A stretch of DNA of 22,695 nucleotides, taken from JAISXK01 sp031549625 (GTDB taxonomy: Bacteria > Bacillota > Clostridia > Christensenellales > CAG-138). Under the pieces are notes generated by a model. That model was not told where the DNA came from, did not search any database, and saw only the letters and a program-made list of their open reading frames with translations. The stretch covers positions 1 to 22,695 of the forward strand of contig JAVBPK010000120.1 in assembly GCA_031549625.1 (NCBI GenBank), written 5' to 3'. Shown in pieces: positions 14,822-22,695 of the stretch. Made by a program: the position numbers and the translations under genes. Position 1 is the stretch's first letter, and every line of letters starts with the position of its first letter.

Positions 14822-16426
14822 ATGAAAAAAATAATAGCATTGTTACTGGTTTGCGTTATGGCAATCGCGATGGTCGCGTGCCAGCCAACGCCCGCCGCCC
14901 CGGCAGCTCCGGTCGGTTCGGCCGCTTCGGCCGCTCCGGCCGCTCCCGCCGCTCCCGCCGCTCCGGCTGCTCCTGCCGCCCCTGTGAGCGAACTCAAGGG
15001 CCCCGGCAATGTTACGCTCAAGCGCCTTGGCGTTAACGTTGGCTTCGATGTAAACACAGACTATATGGTCCCTGTCATCAAAGAGGCCACCGGCTATGAT
15101 GTGGAATACTTCTCGCTGCCCGCTGAAAACGCGGACGAAAAGCTGTTGATGGAAGTGGCTGGCGGCGCCGATTACGACGTGGTTAACGTCAACGTCAACC
15201 AATGGCGCACACTGATGGCGCAGGGCGCCCTCATGCCCCTTAACGCCCTGCTGGAGCAATATGGCCAGGATATACTTGCCGGCAACGACGAGGCCACCTG
15301 GGCCGCGCTGAGCGATGCCGACGGCAACATCTATGGCCTGCCGTACATGTATCCACATAATCAGGAAATTGCAAGTTTCATGGCCTGCCGTTGGGATCTC
15401 ATGCAGGAAGCCGGCATTACCGCAATGCCGACCACCATTGATGAATTTTACGATTGCCTGGTTAAATTAAAGGCCAAGTTTGGCGACAAATACGTTATCT
15501 TCTGCGGCCCGTATAAGCCCGCCTCTGAAGGAAACGAAAACTGGGTTATTCCAAAGACGATCGCTTGCGCATTTGGCATCTACAGCGACTGGATGGTGGA
15601 CGACAGCGGCAAGGTCTACTACATGACCGAGGCGCCCGGCTTCACAGCCATGATCGAATTCCTGACAAAACTGAACAAAGAAGGCCTGCTGGATCCCGAT
15701 TGGGCCGTAAATACAGACAGCACGGTAAACGAAAAATTCGCGTCCGGCAAAGCCATCATCGCCTGCTCCAACCGCGCCGGCGTACAGGTAACAACGCCTG
15801 CCCAGATGGAACAGCTCAAACTGACCTATGACGACATCGGCTATATAGGCGCACTCAAAGGCCCCGACGGCACATGCAAATACATGCGCACAAAGGCCCT
15901 GAATCAGGTTTCCTGCGTATTGAAGAGCAGCAAGAACGCCGCGGACGCCATTAACTGGGTCAACAAAAAAGTGCAGGAACAGCTGTTCATCTGCATCGGC
16001 GTAGAAGGCACACATTTCACATACGACGAGGAGAAGGCCATTGCGCCGATTAACCCGATCTTCGCAAACGAACGCGGCGACTCCTACTGGTACATCGACT
16101 GCACAGACCAACCGAAGTACGAATTCCAGTGGCCGTCCCGTATCCGCAAATCCGACGCGCAGTGGGCCGCTTTCTACGCGATCACCATCAAGGCAAGCGA
16201 AGAGACACCTGAAATCTTCGTGGACAACCGCTTTGCATTCATGCCCGCTTCTCAGGCGTACACAAAGAGCAATCCCGCGCTCTTCAAGAGCTTGCAGGAT
16301 TACATCCTTCAGGTTATCTCCGGCACACGCACGATCGACGACCTGAAGACATTCCAGTCCGACTGGGCAAACAACGGCGGCGAGGCGGTGCGCACCGAGC
16401 TGCAGGCTTACAGCGACGCCCAATAA
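14822..16426 (+). CDS. ABC transporter extracellular substrate-binding lipoprotein
   Basis: A 534-residue lipoprotein that captures the substrate outside the membrane and delivers it to the two permeases encoded just upstream. Translation starts after TTGGAGGAAA (14808-14817). The signal peptide MKKIIALLLVCVMAIAMVAC gives lipidation at Cys20. A 35-residue Ala/Pro-rich linker follows, part of it encoded by a 9-base tandem repeat. The mature part begins VTLKRLGVNVGFDVN and has the two-lobe layout and length of LplA-type CUT1 binding proteins (ADYDVVNVNVNQW, and DADGNIYGLPYMYPHNQEI in the hinge region). These usually bind oligosaccharides or glycosides. A terminator-like hairpin lies between it and the next flavoenzyme, which may keep this protein more abundant than the enzymes. 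Confidence 0.93.
   Translation: MKKIIALLLVCVMAIAMVACQPTPAAPAAPVGSAASAAPAAPAAPAAPAAPAAPVSELKGPGNVTLKRLGVNVGFDVNTDYMVPVIKEATGYDVEYFSLPAENADEKLLMEVAGGADYDVVNVNVNQWRTLMAQGALMPLNALLEQYGQDILAGNDEATWAALSDADGNIYGLPYMYPHNQEIASFMACRWDLMQEAGITAMPTTIDEFYDCLVKLKAKFGDKYVIFCGPYKPASEGNENWVIPKTIACAFGIYSDWMVDDSGKVYYMTEAPGFTAMIEFLTKLNKEGLLDPDWAVNTDSTVNEKFASGKAIIACSNRAGVQVTTPAQMEQLKLTYDDIGYIGALKGPDGTCKYMRTKALNQVSCVLKSSKNAADAINWVNKKVQEQLFICIGVEGTHFTYDEEKAIAPINPIFANERGDSYWYIDCTDQPKYEFQWPSRIRKSDAQWAAFYAITIKASEETPEIFVDNRFAFMPASQAYTKSNPALFKSLQDYILQVISGTRTIDDLKTFQSDWANNGGEAVRTELQAYSDAQ
14921..14983 (+). repeat. Seven-unit 9-base tandem repeat (Ala-Ala-Pro linker)
   Basis: Seven consecutive 9-base units of the form GCCGCTCCG, with small changes, encode AAS followed by six AAP repeats in the linker of the binding lipoprotein. 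Unit gain or loss keeps the frame, so linker length may vary between strains. Confidence 0.9.
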
Positions 16427-16504
16427 GCATGGCGCTCACCTGCGCGGCGCCTGCACGGCGCTCATATAACAACCAGACAAACCGCAGGTAATAACCAACA
16501 AACG

Positions 16505-16563
16505 AAAAGGGCGGCTCAACAAGGCGTAACACAAGCAAAACGCGTTGCGGGGCCGCCCTTTTT
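16505..16563 (+). terminator. Terminator or attenuator between binding protein and flavoenzyme
   Basis: An 11-bp perfect stem, AAAAGGGCGGC (16505-16515) and GCCGCCCTTTT (16552-16562), is followed by one more T. The 36-base loop has an extra CAAC/GTTG pair (16517-16520/16544-16547). No convincing promoter lies between it and the gene at 16608, so partial read-through is likely. Confidence 0.65.
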
Positions 16564-16607
16564 CCGGTCGTTTGGCAAAAAGCAGATCACAGTTTAGGAG
16601 AACGCAT

Positions 16608-17972
16608 ATGCAAACTTACACAAAGGCACTCCCGCTATACCGCGACGTAGATGTTTTGGTCGTCGGTGCGGGCCCAGCGGGCATTGCGGCGGCTGTCAGC
16701 GCGGCGCGCAACGGAGCAAAAACGCTTGTTTTTGATAAAAATGGCTGCGTAGGCGGTCAAGCGACGATGGGACTCGTTGGTCCCTTTATGACCAGCTTTG
16801 ACGCCCGCAACGAGAAGATGATCATCCGCGGCATATTCGAAGAGCTTGTGCGCAAGATGATCGCACTGGGCGGCGCAATAGATCCTGCCGATGTGGCGGG
16901 CGAGCAGCCGCTTTCCGGTTTTTACAAGATTGGCCACGCGCATGTAGGCCCCTTCGATCATGAATGCTTCAAGCTGGTTGCCACGGAGATGATACTCGAA
17001 GCGGGCGTCGATTTACTTTTGCATACGCAATGCATCGATGTGCTGATGGAAGGCTCACGCGTGAGCGGCATAGTCGTGGCAAACAAATCCGGCGTCAGCG
17101 TTATCCGTGCCAATATCGTCGTGGATTGCAGCGGAGACGCGGATGTAGCCGCTCTTGCCGACGTTCCGTTTGCGTTGGGGAACGAAGAAGACGGCAATGT
17201 GCAGCCCGCCACGCTGTTCTTCCGCGTGGGCAATGTGGATACCGAAAAGCTGAAAGCGCATATCCGCGAGCACGAGCATGAAATACGTCCTTTTTATGGC
17301 CCTTTCAGCTGGCTTATCCGCGAAAGGGCGGACGAATGGGATGTTCCGCGCGGCGAAGTATGCCTGTTTGAAAGCCCGCGCAGCGGCGAATACCGCTTGA
17401 ATGTCACGCGTATATTGAACATTGACGGCACAAACGCCGAGGATCTAACATACGCGGAAATCGAAGGTTTGCGGCAGGCGCACAAAGTATTTGCATTCCT
17501 GAAAAAATATGGGGCCGGATTTGAAAACGCTGTTTTTCTGGACACCGCCGGCATGATCGGCATTCGCGAAACGCGGCATATACAGGGTATATCCCGCTTG
17601 AGCGCTGCGGATGTCAAGGCATGCCTTGTGCCGGAAGACTCTATAGCCGTGCTCGCCACCAACATGGATACACACAACAAAAACGACCCGGGCGGCACAT
17701 ACCACACCCACGTAAACGGCCCCTATTTCGGTGTGCCCTACGGCTGCTTGGTGCCCGAAGGAACCGACAACTTACTCGTAGCGGGGCGCGCGCTTTCGGC
17801 AGACGCTGTTGCCGGTTCCGCTACGCGCATGATCCCGTGCTGCATCGCGTTTGGCGAGGCTGCCGGTGCCGCCGCCGCTATGGCACACAAAGAAAACGTA
17901 GCTCCTTGCGCTATCGATGTGCAGCGGCTGCGCAAACTACTGCAAAAACAGGGCATGTTCCTCGGTGAATGA
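16608..17972 (+). CDS. FAD-dependent oxidoreductase (FAD_oxidored family), paralogue 3
   Basis: A 454-residue cytoplasmic flavoenzyme. The ATG at 16608 lies eight bases after TAGGAG (16595-16600); an upstream in-frame start at 16545 would fall inside the terminator hairpin. FAD-binding motifs are VLVVGAGPAGIAAAVSAARN, FDKNGCVGGQATMGLVGPF, CSGDADVAALAD, GIRETRHIQG and the closing segment VPYGCLVPEGTDNLLVAGRA, ending GEAAGAAAAM. The layout and length match paralogues 2 and 4, so these three form one subgroup of PF12831. It is the first enzyme gene of the rightward unit, after the transporter genes. No signal peptide is present. A redox role on the imported compound is likely from context; the exact reaction is unknown. 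Confidence 0.88.
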   Translation: MQTYTKALPLYRDVDVLVVGAGPAGIAAAVSAARNGAKTLVFDKNGCVGGQATMGLVGPFMTSFDARNEKMIIRGIFEELVRKMIALGGAIDPADVAGEQPLSGFYKIGHAHVGPFDHECFKLVATEMILEAGVDLLLHTQCIDVLMEGSRVSGIVVANKSGVSVIRANIVVDCSGDADVAALADVPFALGNEEDGNVQPATLFFRVGNVDTEKLKAHIREHEHEIRPFYGPFSWLIRERADEWDVPRGEVCLFESPRSGEYRLNVTRILNIDGTNAEDLTYAEIEGLRQAHKVFAFLKKYGAGFENAVFLDTAGMIGIRETRHIQGISRLSAADVKACLVPEDSIAVLATNMDTHNKNDPGGTYHTHVNGPYFGVPYGCLVPEGTDNLLVAGRALSADAVAGSATRMIPCCIAFGEAAGAAAAMAHKENVAPCAIDVQRLRKLLQKQGMFLGE

Positions 17973-18050
17973 GCGGATGAGGGCGCATATCTTCCGTGCT
18001 TTTTGCGCTGCAGCATGGTAAACTGAAGGCAATCCCCGATTGGAGGCCGC

Positions 18051-18881
18051 ATGAAAAAAAGCTTGTTTTCGTTTTTAGATTTTACAAAGCCCGGCAAAGA
18101 TAAACCCGAGCCTACCAATCCGTTTTTGCTTTTTTGGTATCGTTATCAGCAACGTTTTTTCAGCCTTATTCAGGTGAATTTGCTGTTCTTTTTACTCACG
18201 TTCCCCTTTTATGTATGGGTGATGATGCTATACAACAGTTATGTGGTAACGGAGGGACTGCAGGGTATTTCCCTTATGGCCGCGCTGGCAGCATACGCGT
18301 TGGAGCAAGTCCCCGTACCCATACAAATCGGCCTCGTCGTTGTTTCCGGCTTTTGCTGGGGGCCGGCCAACGCAGGCATAACGCTCGTGGCAGGTAAATA
18401 CGCCGCCGGAGAGCACGCCTGGCCATGGGCCGACTTCTGGGGCGCGTTCAAGGCAAATATCCGGCAGGGCTTGCTTTTTGGGCTGCTTGAGGCCATCGTC
18501 ATATTCGTAAGCTTTTACTATTTCACAGAGACGGAGCTCTATATCCAAAGTGGTGCGCTGCGGATAGCGTGGATGGTATTGCTGTTCTTCTACTTGCTTG
18601 CCAGAGCCTATGTGTATCCCGTCATGACCCGCGTAAAGCAACCCGCCCATAAACTGATAAAAAACGCGTTCATACTGGCGTTCATCAAACCCTGGCGCCC
18701 GCTTGCCTGCCTGCTCATCACCGCAGTTTTTGTGCTTTTAACCGCGGTCGCCGATATGGTCGTTTTGCCGCTGTTTGCGTACGCGTTTATCGCCTACGCC
18801 GGGTCGGCGCTGACCTATCCGGTGCTGCACAAATACCTGCTGCAGCCTTCCATGGAAGCGCAACGCAAGGCGCAGCCCTAG
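18051..18881 (+). CDS. YesL-like (DUF624) membrane protein
   Basis: A 276-residue integral membrane protein with about five or six hydrophobic segments, starting with FFSLIQVNLLFFLLTFPFYV at residues 36-55. The motif GPANAGITLVAGKYAAGEHA followed by WADFWGAFKANIRQG is characteristic of DUF624, the family of Bacillus YesL. The function of the family is not established, but its genes sit regularly next to sugar ABC importers and YesM/YesN regulators, as here. TGGAGG at 18041-18046 supports the start. It lies 78 bases after the third flavoenzyme and 45 before the second dehydrogenase, so it belongs to the same unit. It may assist the importer; that is inference. Confidence 0.88.
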   Translation: MKKSLFSFLDFTKPGKDKPEPTNPFLLFWYRYQQRFFSLIQVNLLFFLLTFPFYVWVMMLYNSYVVTEGLQGISLMAALAAYALEQVPVPIQIGLVVVSGFCWGPANAGITLVAGKYAAGEHAWPWADFWGAFKANIRQGLLFGLLEAIVIFVSFYYFTETELYIQSGALRIAWMVLLFFYLLARAYVYPVMTRVKQPAHKLIKNAFILAFIKPWRPLACLLITAVFVLLTAVADMVVLPLFAYAFIAYAGSALTYPVLHKYLLQPSMEAQRKAQP

Positions 18882-18926
18882 CGCGTTAAGAACGGTTTAA
18901 ACAACAATATTTACAGGAGATATGTT

Positions 18927-19949
18927 ATGAAAGGCTGCTATTTTTTAGAAAAAAACAAATTGGAGCTGCGTGAAACGCAAACCCCAACGCCCGGCCCGGA
19001 AGAGGCGCTTGTGCGCGTGGCCGCCTGCGGCGTATGCGGCACGGATATCCATATATACCACGGCGAGGAGGGATCTGCAAAGGTAGCTCCCCCTGTTGTG
19101 CTCGGGCATGAGTTTTCCGGCGTTGTGGAGCAGGTCGGCGCAGGCGTAACCGGCTTAAAACCGGGCGATCATGTTACGATCGATCCAAACATCTATTGTG
19201 GGCATTGCCATTTTTGCCGCATAGGCAAAAAGCAGCTTTGCGAAAACTTGCGTGCCGTGGGCGTCAATCAAAACGGCGGCTTTGCGGATTACTGCCTGTG
19301 CCCCGCTTCGCAATGCTTTTTGCTCAGCGACGAAATCCCCTTGGAAGCGGGCGCCATGACCGAGCCTCTGGCCTGCTGCATCCACGGCATAGACAGGGCG
19401 CGCATCCGTACCGGCGATACCGTCTGCGTGATTGGCGGCGGCGCGATCGGGCTGCTGATGGTGCAGCTTGCGCGGCTTGCGGGCGCGTCGTATGTCATTC
19501 TCAGCGAGCCCGTACAAATGCGCAGGGATATCGCGCTGCGTGTCGGCGCGGATGCCGCCATTGACCCCATGCGCGAAGATTTGTGCGCACGCATCAAAGA
19601 AATCACGGGCACGGAGGGCGTTGATGTCGTGATTGAATGCGTGGGACGCCTGCAGGCCACACAGCAATCGTTTGAAGCCGCCAAGCGGGGCGCTACCATA
19701 TTGCTTTTCAGCGTGCCCACCCCCGACGCTGTGTTCCAGCTGCCCCTGTTTGCTGTTTTCCAAAAAGAACTTACCGTTTTGGGTTCCTTTGTGAATCCCG
19801 ATACCCATCTGCGCGCTGCGGAGCTCATAAACACAGGCAAGATTAAGATAGCCCCGCTCATCACGCACCGCTTCCCAGTGGAACAAACGGAAGCGGCGAT
19901 TAAGATGCAGATGAGCAGCGAATCGTTGAAAGTTGTGGTTACACCTTAA
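18927..19949 (+). CDS. Zinc-dependent medium-chain polyol/alcohol dehydrogenase
   Basis: A 340-residue enzyme of the sorbitol/threonine dehydrogenase group that oxidises a secondary alcohol with NAD(P). AGGAGAT lies shortly before the ATG. Catalytic zinc ligands are Cys37 (CGVCGTDIH) and His61/Glu62 (VLGHEFSG). Four structural-zinc cysteines lie in CGHCHFCRIGKKQLC. The coenzyme loop is VIGGGAIGLLM, and Glu in MTEPLACCIHG is the usual zinc-site glutamate. It differs clearly from the dehydrogenase at 7932, lacking the FWG and GTGHPS-type segments, so the two probably act on different substrates or steps. It stands between the YesL-like gene and the fourth flavoenzyme, 36 bases before the latter. 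The likely substrate is a sugar alcohol or sugar derivative. Confidence 0.9.
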   Translation: MKGCYFLEKNKLELRETQTPTPGPEEALVRVAACGVCGTDIHIYHGEEGSAKVAPPVVLGHEFSGVVEQVGAGVTGLKPGDHVTIDPNIYCGHCHFCRIGKKQLCENLRAVGVNQNGGFADYCLCPASQCFLLSDEIPLEAGAMTEPLACCIHGIDRARIRTGDTVCVIGGGAIGLLMVQLARLAGASYVILSEPVQMRRDIALRVGADAAIDPMREDLCARIKEITGTEGVDVVIECVGRLQATQQSFEAAKRGATILLFSVPTPDAVFQLPLFAVFQKELTVLGSFVNPDTHLRAAELINTGKIKIAPLITHRFPVEQTEAAIKMQMSSESLKVVVTP

Positions 19950-19985
19950 CCAACGCGAAACGATAACATCCGAATGGAGGAAACG

Positions 19986-21287
19986 ATGAGCAATATTTTT
20001 TATAAAAAAGAGATCCCTGTTCGCAAAGCGTACGATGTCATCGTGGCCGGCGCAGGCCCCGCCGGTATCTGCGCTGCTGTAGCTGCCGCAAGGGAGGGCG
20101 CGGCTGTGGCGCTCGTTGAGCGCTATGGCATATTGGGCGGCAACCTGACCATAGGCCATGTCGGCCCCATACTCGGCATGGTTGGCAAGGGCACCATGCG
20201 CGATGAGCTGATGGAGCTTCTGGGCGTGCCAAATAACGATATGATCGGCGAAGTTGGCGTGGCGCACGATATGGAAAGAGCCAAGCGCGTACTCGCGGAA
20301 TTTGTTTGCCACGAAAATATAGACGTATATCTGCAATCCGCCGTCATGGACGCCTGGATGGAGGGCAATGCCATCCGCGGCCTGTTTCTGGCCACAAAGG
20401 AAGGCCCGTTTGCCCTGGCAGCGCATACGGTAATAGACGCCACAGGCGACGGGGATGTGGCCTGCTTTGCCGGCGCGCCATACGAAAAAGGGCGTGAGGA
20501 CGGGCTTATGCAGCCCGTTACGCATGAGTTCACAATCAACGGCCTGGATGAAACGCACGCCGTCACCTGCATCGGCGATGTGGATGATGTGCAACTAAAC
20601 GGCGAACGGTTTTTGGATTTTTGCAAACGTTGCGCGGGGGAGGGACTGCTGCCTGAAGCCCTGGCGGCGGTTCGGCTGCATAAAACCGTAAAGCCTGGAC
20701 AAAGGCAAGTAAACACCACGCAGCTTAACCGTGTGGACAGTACGCTTGTCGCTAATCTCTATCCCGCGGAACTGGAGCTGCGCCGCCAAATCGCCCAGCT
20801 GGAAACGTTTATGCGCAAAAACCTGCCCGGCTACGAAAACTGCGCCTGCTTTGCCAGCGGCGCTACGTTAGGGGTGCGGGAAAGCCGCCGCATCATGGGT
20901 GAATATGTCATAACCGCCGAGGAGCTTGCCTCGGGCTGCCGTTTTGATGATGTCGTCGTGCATAACGTGGAATTTATCGTCGATATTCACAACCCCGATG
21001 GCGCGGGGCAGGCCGAAGCAATGATTCAATACGTTAAACCATATGATCTGCCCTATCGTTGTTTTGTGCCGCAAAAAATAGACGGCCTGCTCATGGCCGG
21101 CCGGTGTATTTCCGGTACACACCGGGCGCACGCCTCTTACCGCGTGATGTCCATTTGTATGGCGATGGGGCAGGCAATCGGCGTAGCCGCTGCGTTGTGC
21201 GCAAGGAAAGCTGTTGCGCCCAGGGCGTTGCCCGTTAAAGAACTGCAGGACGCGCTGCAAAAAACCGGTGTCGTGTTGTTTGATTGA
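19986..21287 (+). CDS. FAD-dependent oxidoreductase (FAD_oxidored family), paralogue 4
   Basis: A 433-residue cytoplasmic flavoenzyme and last gene of the rightward unit. The ATG at 19986 is chosen because TGGAGGAAA (19975-19983) precedes it; an ATG at 19974 overlaps that site. Motifs are VIVAGAGPAGICAAVAAARE, ERYGILGGNLTIGHVGP, DATGDGDVACFAG, GVRESRRIMGEY, and the closing segment DLPYRCFVPQKIDGLLMAGR, then AMGQAIGVAAALC. It follows the second dehydrogenase by 36 bases and could work with it in sequence. It shares the plan of paralogues 2 and 3, but carries NLT where they carry (M/Q)AT after the second glycine pair, near the expected FAD/substrate site. Its reaction is unknown. Confidence 0.88.
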   Translation: MSNIFYKKEIPVRKAYDVIVAGAGPAGICAAVAAAREGAAVALVERYGILGGNLTIGHVGPILGMVGKGTMRDELMELLGVPNNDMIGEVGVAHDMERAKRVLAEFVCHENIDVYLQSAVMDAWMEGNAIRGLFLATKEGPFALAAHTVIDATGDGDVACFAGAPYEKGREDGLMQPVTHEFTINGLDETHAVTCIGDVDDVQLNGERFLDFCKRCAGEGLLPEALAAVRLHKTVKPGQRQVNTTQLNRVDSTLVANLYPAELELRRQIAQLETFMRKNLPGYENCACFASGATLGVRESRRIMGEYVITAEELASGCRFDDVVVHNVEFIVDIHNPDGAGQAEAMIQYVKPYDLPYRCFVPQKIDGLLMAGRCISGTHRAHASYRVMSICMAMGQAIGVAAALCARKAVAPRALPVKELQDALQKTGVVLFD

Positions 21288-21325
21288 CCGCGCGGGTTTC
21301 CCAAAACATGCCTGCGCATGACTAA

Positions 21326-21348
21326 CCTAAGGGATGCCATCCTTGGCG
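21326..21348. terminator. Weak hairpin in the convergent gap (uncertain terminator)
   Basis: The 87-base gap between two convergent genes holds CCTAAGGGAT (21326-21335) facing ATCCTTGG (21339-21346), which pair with two single-base bulges around GCC. There is no T run on either strand, so its role as a terminator is doubtful. Confidence 0.2.
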
Positions 21349-21374
21349 GGGGTATGGGAAGAACCTCCCACGCT

Positions 21375-22202
21375 TTACCGCCCCGTACCGGTACGCAGCC
21401 GGCCAATGGCTGAAAGGAGAAAGAACGCGAGGATATTCACGACGATGACGCTTGCTCCGGAGGGAGTGGAAAGATAATAAGAGCCGACCAACCCCACAAG
21501 GAAGCATACGGCGGATATTCCCGCAGCCATAAGCACGACGCTGCGATAGCGAAAACAAACGCGCATAGCTGAAAGCGGAGGGAATATGATCAGGCTGGAT
21601 ATAAGCAGCGCGCCCACCATTTTCATGCCAAGCACGACCGTAACGGCCGTCAGCATGGCGATAAACGAGTTGTAAACCGTCACGTTGACGCCGGTAGCGC
21701 GGGCGAATGTTTCGTCAAATGTAATGGCGAATATTTTATGATAAAACAACACGAATAATAGCAGCACCATGGCGCACAGCATGCAAGCCAGTACCACGTC
21801 GCCGCTGCTGATAGAAAGAATGCTGCCAAACAGGAAGCTGTTGATATCGGCATTCATGCCTGATGTAAGCGAAACCACCATAATACCTACAGCAAGCGAG
21901 CCCGCCGAGATCATGGCGATGGCGGCGTCGCCGCGGATGCTGCCGCGGTCACTGGCGCGCAGAAGAAAAAAGGCGGCGGCGATTACAACGGGAATGGTGA
22001 CGGCCAAAGGCGCGGCATGCAAGGCTGTAGCGATGGCCAGCGCTCCAAAGCCGACGTGCGAAAGCCCGTCGCCGATCATGGAATACCGGCGCAGTACCAG
22101 GCTTGTGCCCAAAAGTGCGGCGCAGAGCGCAACCAAAATGCCTACCACAACCGCGTGGATGAAAAAGGGGTAGGAGAATATCACCATCAGTTCATTCAGC
22201 AT
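21375..22202 (-). CDS. Metal (Zn/Mn-type) ABC transporter permease
   Basis: A 275-residue inner-membrane permease of the ABC-3 family (ZnuB/AdcB/MntB type), with about eight helices. Diagnostic segments are LVLRRYSMIGDGLSHVGFGA near the N-terminus, ATGVNVTVYNSFIAMLTAVT, and the metal-path segment MVGALLISSLIIFPP. The start at 22202 is taken because GGGGGAGGT (about 22211-22219) lies upstream. It overlaps the 3' end of the ATPase gene by 11 bases, showing translational coupling. The substrate could be zinc, manganese or iron; sequence alone does not decide. It is convergent with the catabolic unit and appears unrelated to it. Confidence 0.92.
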   Translation of the reverse strand: MLNELMVIFSYPFFIHAVVVGILVALCAALLGTSLVLRRYSMIGDGLSHVGFGALAIATALHAAPLAVTIPVVIAAAFFLLRASDRGSIRGDAAIAMISAGSLAVGIMVVSLTSGMNADINSFLFGSILSISSGDVVLACMLCAMVLLLFVLFYHKIFAITFDETFARATGVNVTVYNSFIAMLTAVTVVLGMKMVGALLISSLIIFPPLSAMRVCFRYRSVVLMAAGISAVCFLVGLVGSYYLSTPSGASVIVVNILAFFLLSAIGRLRTGTGR

Positions 22203-22695
22203 GTGTGCAAACCTCCCCCAACAGCATGCGCGCGGGCGCGCTGCTCTTGTATGCGTCGGCGGGGCCGAAGAAAAGCTGCTTGCTTTGCAGATGCAGCACA
22301 TGGCTTGCGTGGTTGAGCGCCGTATGCAGGTCGTGCGAAACCATCACGATGGTGATGCGCAGCGTCTGGTTGATTTCGTCGATGAGGCGGTACAGCTCGG
22401 CGGCAGCGTTCCAGTCCAGCCCTGCCGCGGGTTCGTCCAGAAGCAGCATGCTCTGCGTGGCGCAGATGGCGCGAGCGAGAAGCGTGCGCTGCTGCTGGCC
22501 GCCGGAAAGTGCGCGGTAGCCCTGCTTTTCCATGCCGGAAAGGCCCATACGCGCCAGCGCGTCTTTTGCCGCGGCATGATCCGCTTTCGTGTAAAAGGGG
22601 TGCAGGCCACGCTGATTGAGCCGGCCAGAGAGCGCTACTTCAAACACCGTTGCGGGAAAATCGTGCTGGATGCTGGTGCGCTGCGGCAGGTAGCC
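22192..22695 (-). CDS. Metal ABC transporter ATP-binding protein (N-terminus beyond window)
   Basis: The C-terminal ~167 residues of an ABC ATPase that powers the adjacent metal permease (ZnuC/AdcC type). The frame runs open off the right edge, so the Walker A motif is missing from view. Visible are the Q-loop region GYLPQRTSIQHDFPATVFEV, the signature LSGGQQQRTLLARAI, Walker B MLLLDEPAAGLD and the switch histidine in MVSHD. The phrase GYLPQ..S....FP.TV..V is typical of the metal-importer ATPases. A metal-binding lipoprotein would be expected upstream, outside the window. Confidence 0.93.
   Translation of the reverse strand, partial: GYLPQRTSIQHDFPATVFEVALSGRLNQRGLHPFYTKADHAAAKDALARMGLSGMEKQGYRALSGGQQQRTLLARAICATQSMLLLDEPAAGLDWNAAAELYRLIDEINQTLRITIVMVSHDLHTALNHASHVLHLQSKQLFFGPADAYKSSAPARMLLGEVCTHAE

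Noticed and set aside
13666..16423. Open frames of 282 and 318 codons on the - strand opposite the second permease and the binding protein
   Set aside because: Both are antisense to clear transporter genes and have compositions typical of shadow frames, with no motifs.
19155..20594. Long open frame of 479 codons on the - strand, opposite the second dehydrogenase and fourth flavoenzyme
   Set aside because: It is antisense to two genes with full family motifs and spans their boundary. Its translation shows no recognisable domain and it has no convincing ribosome-binding site.
1..22695. CRISPR array, insertion sequence, prophage or tRNA gene
   Set aside because: No regularly spaced repeats, transposase or phage motifs, terminal inverted repeats or cloverleaf-like sequences were seen on reading both strands.

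Overview
The window looks like the chromosome of an anaerobic, probably gut-associated Clostridia-type Firmicute. Supporting signs are moderate GC content, strong GGAGG ribosome-binding sites, a YesM-type sensor kinase, a LplB/YtcP-style sugar ABC transporter, a YesL (DUF624) protein, a SpoIID/LytB-domain protein, and a dockerin/cohesin pair. The genus cannot be read from the sequence. No tRNA, rRNA, CRISPR array, transposase or integrase was seen.

Left part, 1-6206, all on the + strand: regulation and cell envelope. The 3' end of a YesM-like histidine kinase is followed by an intrinsic terminator. Next comes a tight three-gene unit: an ECF-type sigma factor, a small two-helix membrane protein that is a candidate anti-sigma factor, and a secreted bactofilin-like membrane protein. 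It ends at a perfect 16-bp terminator hairpin. A 326-base gap then holds several nested inverted repeats (a possible structured RNA) and a near-consensus promoter. That promoter serves a two-gene unit: a secreted SpoIID/LytB protein ending in a dockerin, and a membrane-anchored protein starting with a cohesin. The two probably bind each other at the cell surface.

Middle and right, 6288-21287: a divergent catabolic locus organised around a 480-base control region (12380-12859). Leftward run two FAD-dependent oxidoreductases, an erythritol/threitol-dehydrogenase-like zinc enzyme and an FGGY sugar kinase. Rightward run two ABC permeases, a lipoprotein substrate-binding protein, a third FAD oxidoreductase, a YesL-like protein, a second zinc dehydrogenase and a fourth FAD oxidoreductase. 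The likely logic is ABC import of a sugar, polyol or glycoside, oxidation by several flavin and NAD(P) enzymes, and phosphorylation by the kinase. The substrate is unknown. The four flavoenzyme paralogues with two dehydrogenases make this the most unusual part of the window. The control region carries a pair of 16-bp direct repeats spaced 21 bp apart, just upstream of a good -10 box, as expected for an AraC-family (YesN-like) activator.

Right edge, 21375-22695, - strand: the permease and the truncated ATPase of a zinc/manganese-type metal ABC importer, convergent with the catabolic locus and probably unrelated to it.
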